Assembly (NCBI GenBank): GCA_002452425.1
Contig: DKFQ01000057.1
Coordinates: 1 to 8,815 of the forward strand
Direction: 5' to 3'
DNA length: 8,815 nucleotides
Source: Sulfurimonas sp. UBA6792
Lineage (GTDB): Bacteria > Campylobacterota > Campylobacteria > Campylobacterales > Sulfurimonadaceae
Every line of letters begins with the position of its first letter. Within the stretch, counting starts at the first letter, position 1. This document shows, in pieces, positions 6,014-8,815 of this stretch. The notes under the pieces are model-generated. The model saw only the letters and a list, made by a program, of their open reading frames with translations, had not been told where the DNA came from and did no database searches. A program made the position numbers and the translations under genes.

Positions 6014-8190
6014 TGATTAGCTACGCACTTAATGAAGTTTTTCAAAAATCCATCCTCTACGCAAAAGAGCTCCGACATGAGTACATAACCATCGAGCATG
6101 TTTTTTATCAGATTCTGAGCTCCACAGAGGGGGCAAAAATCATCTCTTCATGTGGCGGCGATATTACAAAAATGAAAGAACTTGTCAAAAGCCATATATA
6201 TGCAAATTCTGCTCTTTTGCCACAAGATGTCCATGAAGAGCCTTTTGAGAGCGTAGCACTCTCAAGAATGATTGATAGAATGATAAAACACACCCAAGTC
6301 TCTGGACAACCAAGCGCCGACATCGGGGATTTGCTTGTAGCCATGTATGATGAAGTCAACTCTTTTGCCTCCATGCTTTTAAACGAGTACCATATCTCAA
6401 AGCTTGATATTTTAGAGACTATCTCCCATCAAGAAGAGAGCCAAACAACGCAAGAAAGAGAGTCTTATCTGCAAAAATATGCTATCAATCTTCTTCAAAA
6501 AGCAAAAGAGGGAAAAATCGACCCTGTCATCGGACGTGAAAATGAGATAGAGCGCGTAACACAAATTTTATGCCGCAGAAAGAAAAACAATCCTATCTTA
6601 GTGGGAGAAGCAGGGGTTGGAAAGACCGCAATCGCAGAAGGATTGGCGCTTAATATCGTTGCAGGGAAAATCCCTCCTATTCTTCAAAAAAATGAGCTTT
6701 TTGCTCTGGATTTAGGTGCGATGCTTGCAGGAACCAAATATAGGGGGGATTTTGAAAAGCGGCTAAAAGGTGTTATGGATGAGCTCAAATCGATGCCTCA
6801 CGCCATATTTTTCATAGATGAGATTCATACTCTTATCGGTGCGGGTTCTACAAGCGGAAGCATGGACGCGGCAAATCAGCTCAAACCAGCACTTGCTTCG
6901 GGTGAACTCAAATGCATGGGAGCCACAACCTTTGCAGAGTATAGAAACAGTTTTGAAAAAGACAAAGCACTCAGCAGAAGATTTTCAAAAGTAGATATCA
7001 ATGAGCCCTCCCCCCAGACAACATACAAGATTCTCAAAGGACTCAAGGGTAAATACGAGGAGCACCACGGAGTAAGTTTTAGCGACAAAGCGCTCAAAAG
7101 TGCCATTGAACTCTCTAATAGATACATCACTGACAAATTTTTACCAGACAAAGCTATCGATCTTCTTGATGAGACCGCTGCCTCTTTTCATCTCAAAACC
7201 AAGAGAAAAAGAGTAGTTGGAGCGCACGACATCGAAGAGACCATCGCAAAAATAGTAGGCATTACAACTCCGAGTGCAGCAAAAAATGAAACTGATTTAC
7301 TCTTTAGCCTCCAAGAGAAGTTAGAAAAAAAAGTTATTGGGCAGGAGGGTGCAGTTGCAGAAGTTGTCAAAGCGATTAAAATCTCAAAAGCAGGTCTCAC
7401 ACCTCCAAATAAGCCTATCGCCTCATTTTTATTTATGGGACCAACTGGTGTTGGAAAAACAGAACTTGCGTCTTCGCTTAGCCAAATTTTAGGTATCCAT
7501 TTTGAGCGATTTGATATGAGTGAATATATGGAAAAACACACCCTTAGCCGCTTAGTTGGCGCACCTCCAGGGTATGTGGGGTATGAGCAGGGCGGTTTGC
7601 TCACAGAAGCGATAAAAAAACACCCTTACACTGTTTTACTACTAGACGAGATAGAAAAGGCACACCCTGATTTGGTAAATATTTTACTTCAGATTATGGA
7701 CAATGCAACTCTTACAGACAACAACGGCTACAAAGCAAATTTTCAAAATGTAATCCTTATCATGACATCCAACATTGGCGCAAATGCGAGAAGTGTCATG
7801 GGATTTAACAAAGACAGTTCACTCTCTAAAAATGAGGAGTTAAAACTCTTTTTTACACCTGAGTTTAGAAACAGACTCAGTGCCATTGTAGCGTTCAATC
7901 AACTCGATTTTGATGTTATCAAAGGCATAGTTAACAAATTTATCCAAGAACTCAACAGCGACCTTAAGAAGAAAAAAATCACGCTTACCCTCTCCAAAGA
8001 AGCCTTGGAGTTTATCGCAAAAAGTGCCTACTCCATTGAGATGGGAGCAAGACCTATCAAGAGGTATATTGAGGATAACATCAGCACCAAACTTAGCGAT
8101 GAGATACTTTTTGGAAAACTAAAAAACGGCGGCAGCGTGGAGGTCTCCTACAAAAAAGAGCTTCTTTTAAACTGCAAAGAGTTAGTTTGA
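6013..8190 (+). CDS. clpA: ClpA, AAA+ unfoldase of the ClpAP protease
   Basis: Hexameric ATP-driven unfoldase that threads substrates, including ClpS-delivered N-degron proteins, into ClpP. The 725 residues (758 in E. coli) comprise an N-domain (about 1-140, the ClpS docking site) and two AAA+ rings. D1 has Walker A GEAGVGKT at 198-205, pore segment GTKYRGDFEKRL, Walker B FFIDEIH (D269, E270) and the arginine region LSRRF. D2 has Walker A GPTGVGKT at 476-483, pore loop GYVGYEQGG, Walker B LLLDEIEKAH (D545, E546) and FTPEFRNRL. The absence of the long coiled-coil middle domain separates it from ClpB. The presumed ClpP-binding loop reads MGF at 596-598 where E. coli ClpA has IGL. Its last bases overlap the aat start. 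clpP is not in the window. Confidence 0.97.
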   Translation: MISYALNEVFQKSILYAKELRHEYITIEHVFYQILSSTEGAKIISSCGGDITKMKELVKSHIYANSALLPQDVHEEPFESVALSRMIDRMIKHTQVSGQPSADIGDLLVAMYDEVNSFASMLLNEYHISKLDILETISHQEESQTTQERESYLQKYAINLLQKAKEGKIDPVIGRENEIERVTQILCRRKKNNPILVGEAGVGKTAIAEGLALNIVAGKIPPILQKNELFALDLGAMLAGTKYRGDFEKRLKGVMDELKSMPHAIFFIDEIHTLIGAGSTSGSMDAANQLKPALASGELKCMGATTFAEYRNSFEKDKALSRRFSKVDINEPSPQTTYKILKGLKGKYEEHHGVSFSDKALKSAIELSNRYITDKFLPDKAIDLLDETAASFHLKTKRKRVVGAHDIEETIAKIVGITTPSAAKNETDLLFSLQEKLEKKVIGQEGAVAEVVKAIKISKAGLTPPNKPIASFLFMGPTGVGKTELASSLSQILGIHFERFDMSEYMEKHTLSRLVGAPPGYVGYEQGGLLTEAIKKHPYTVLLLDEIEKAHPDLVNILLQIMDNATLTDNNGYKANFQNVILIMTSNIGANARSVMGFNKDSSLSKNEELKLFFTPEFRNRLSAIVAFNQLDFDVIKGIVNKFIQELNSDLKKKKITLTLSKEALEFIAKSAYSIEMGARPIKRYIEDNISTKLSDEILFGKLKNGGSVEVSYKKELLLNCKELV

Positions 8191-8815
8191 ATATACCTAA
8201 ACTAAGCAAATACAGCCTTACATTTCCCCATCCAAACGATGCCAACGAAGATGGCATCGTTGCGTGGGGAGGAGATTTAACTCCATCAAGAGTTCTTCGC
8301 GCCTATCAAAATGGCATTTTTCCATGGTATTCAAAAGAAGACCCCATTATCTGGTGGTCAACAAATCCAAGGCTTATAATGGAACTAGATGATTTCAAAC
8401 TCAGTCGCTCTCTTAAAAAAAATATAAAAAAATTCTCTTACAAGTTCGATACAAACTTTAGAGAAGTCATCAAACAATGCAGCAGCGTCAAAAGAGAAAA
8501 TCAAAACGGAACATGGATACAAGACGAGGTCATAGAAGCCTATTGTGAACTTTATGATATGGGAATCGCACATAGCGTAGAGACCTATTTGGATGACAAA
8601 CTTGTTGGCGGACTTTACGGAGTAGTTGTCGGTGGAGTATTTTGCGGAGAATCCATGTTCGCACACGTAAACGATGCCTCAAAATCTGCTTACGCCATAC
8701 TTGTTAAACATCTCAAATACTGGGGATATGATTTTATAGATTGCCAAGTACCAACAGAGCATCTCAAAAGCTTAGGAGCAAAAGAGGTAAGCAGGGACTA
8801 TTTTTTAAGTAGATT
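8187..8815 (+). CDS. aat: Leucyl/phenylalanyl-tRNA-protein transferase, 3' end outside the window
   Basis: Transfers Leu or Phe from aminoacyl-tRNA to proteins with N-terminal Lys or Arg, creating N-degrons read by ClpS. The 209 visible codons contain the family's blocks in order: FPHP at 13-16, WGGDLTP at 27-33, GIFPWYS at 43-49, IWWSTNPR at 55-62, TWI, GLYGV, FCGESMF ending at 158, DASK and DCQV at 185-188. The D and Q there match the pair proposed to act in catalysis in E. coli (D186, Q188). About 15-25 residues are missing at the right edge. The start is the TTG at 8187, overlapping the clpA stop as TTGA, with AAAGAG 5 nt upstream. The first in-frame ATG is at residue 65, after several conserved blocks, so it cannot be the start. 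Confidence 0.95.
   Translation, partial: MNIPKLSKYSLTFPHPNDANEDGIVAWGGDLTPSRVLRAYQNGIFPWYSKEDPIIWWSTNPRLIMELDDFKLSRSLKKNIKKFSYKFDTNFREVIKQCSSVKRENQNGTWIQDEVIEAYCELYDMGIAHSVETYLDDKLVGGLYGVVVGGVFCGESMFAHVNDASKSAYAILVKHLKYWGYDFIDCQVPTEHLKSLGAKEVSRDYFLSR
8225..8270 (+). repeat. Two-part inverted repeat (RNA hairpin) early in aat
   Basis: A perfect 10-bp inner inverted repeat, AACGATGCCA at 8235-8244 and TGGCATCGTT at 8252-8261, encloses a 7-base loop. An outer 6-bp repeat, TCCCCA at 8225-8230 and TGGGGA at 8265-8270, flanks it across a small internal loop of 4 and 3 bases. Two further U-G pairs could extend the base. It lies 38 nt after the TTG, over codons 13-28. No T-run follows, so it is not a standard intrinsic terminator. 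Confidence 0.7.

Noticed and set aside
7188..7604. 138-codon reading frame on the minus strand opposite clpA
   Set aside because: It lies over the linker and D2 Walker A region of clpA and mirrors that conserved coding; no independent ribosome site or domain is seen.
8225..8270. Intrinsic transcription terminator in early aat
   Set aside because: The stem is strong, but the bases after it (GGAGATTTAAC) contain no T-run, and the aat frame continues through it with all family motifs.
8385..8666. 93-codon reading frame on the minus strand opposite aat
   Set aside because: The plus strand carries clear Aat motifs here; the antisense frame has no recognisable domain.

Overview
The window looks like chromosomal DNA of a Campylobacterota (epsilonproteobacterial) bacterium, most likely Sulfurimonas-like. 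This is inferred from protein style (a compact PabB, a short transaldolase, a histidine kinase with the AHQWRQPL-type H-box), AT-rich spacers, tight gene packing and AT-rich -10 boxes without clear -35 boxes. I could not run a search, so the genus is a guess. All genes look intact except two cut by the window edges. I see no tRNA, rRNA, CRISPR array, insertion sequence, phage gene or pseudogene, and no gene-free stretch longer than about 60 bases.

Left part (1-5655, minus strand): six closely packed genes read right to left: bioD (dethiobiotin synthetase), pyrB (aspartate carbamoyltransferase), pabB (aminodeoxychorismate synthase component I), a membrane histidine kinase, tal (transaldolase) and pilT (pilus-retraction ATPase, running off the left edge). 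Spacings are 21 nt, an 11-nt overlap, 13 nt, 48 nt and a 4-nt ATGA overlap, so they probably form one operon led by bioD. A second promoter may serve tal-pilT. The pathways are otherwise unrelated: biotin, pyrimidine, folate, signalling, pentose phosphate and surface motility.

Right part (5714-8815, plus strand): clpS, clpA and aat form a bacterial N-degron (N-end rule) operon. Aat adds Leu/Phe to the N-termini of target proteins, ClpS recognises those N-terminal residues, and ClpA unfolds the cargo for ClpP, which is not in this window. Both junctions are stop/start overlaps, suggesting coupled translation. The aat start is TTG and the gene runs off the right edge.

The two operons diverge from a 58-bp spacer (5656-5713) with a TATAAT box on each strand, placed so that the two promoters face and overlap each other. 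The most unusual structural item is a long two-part inverted repeat within the start of aat. I found no clear evidence of a wholly new system: this is mostly housekeeping DNA. The items worth a second look are the orphan kinase in a metabolic operon, the interlocked promoters and the aat hairpin.
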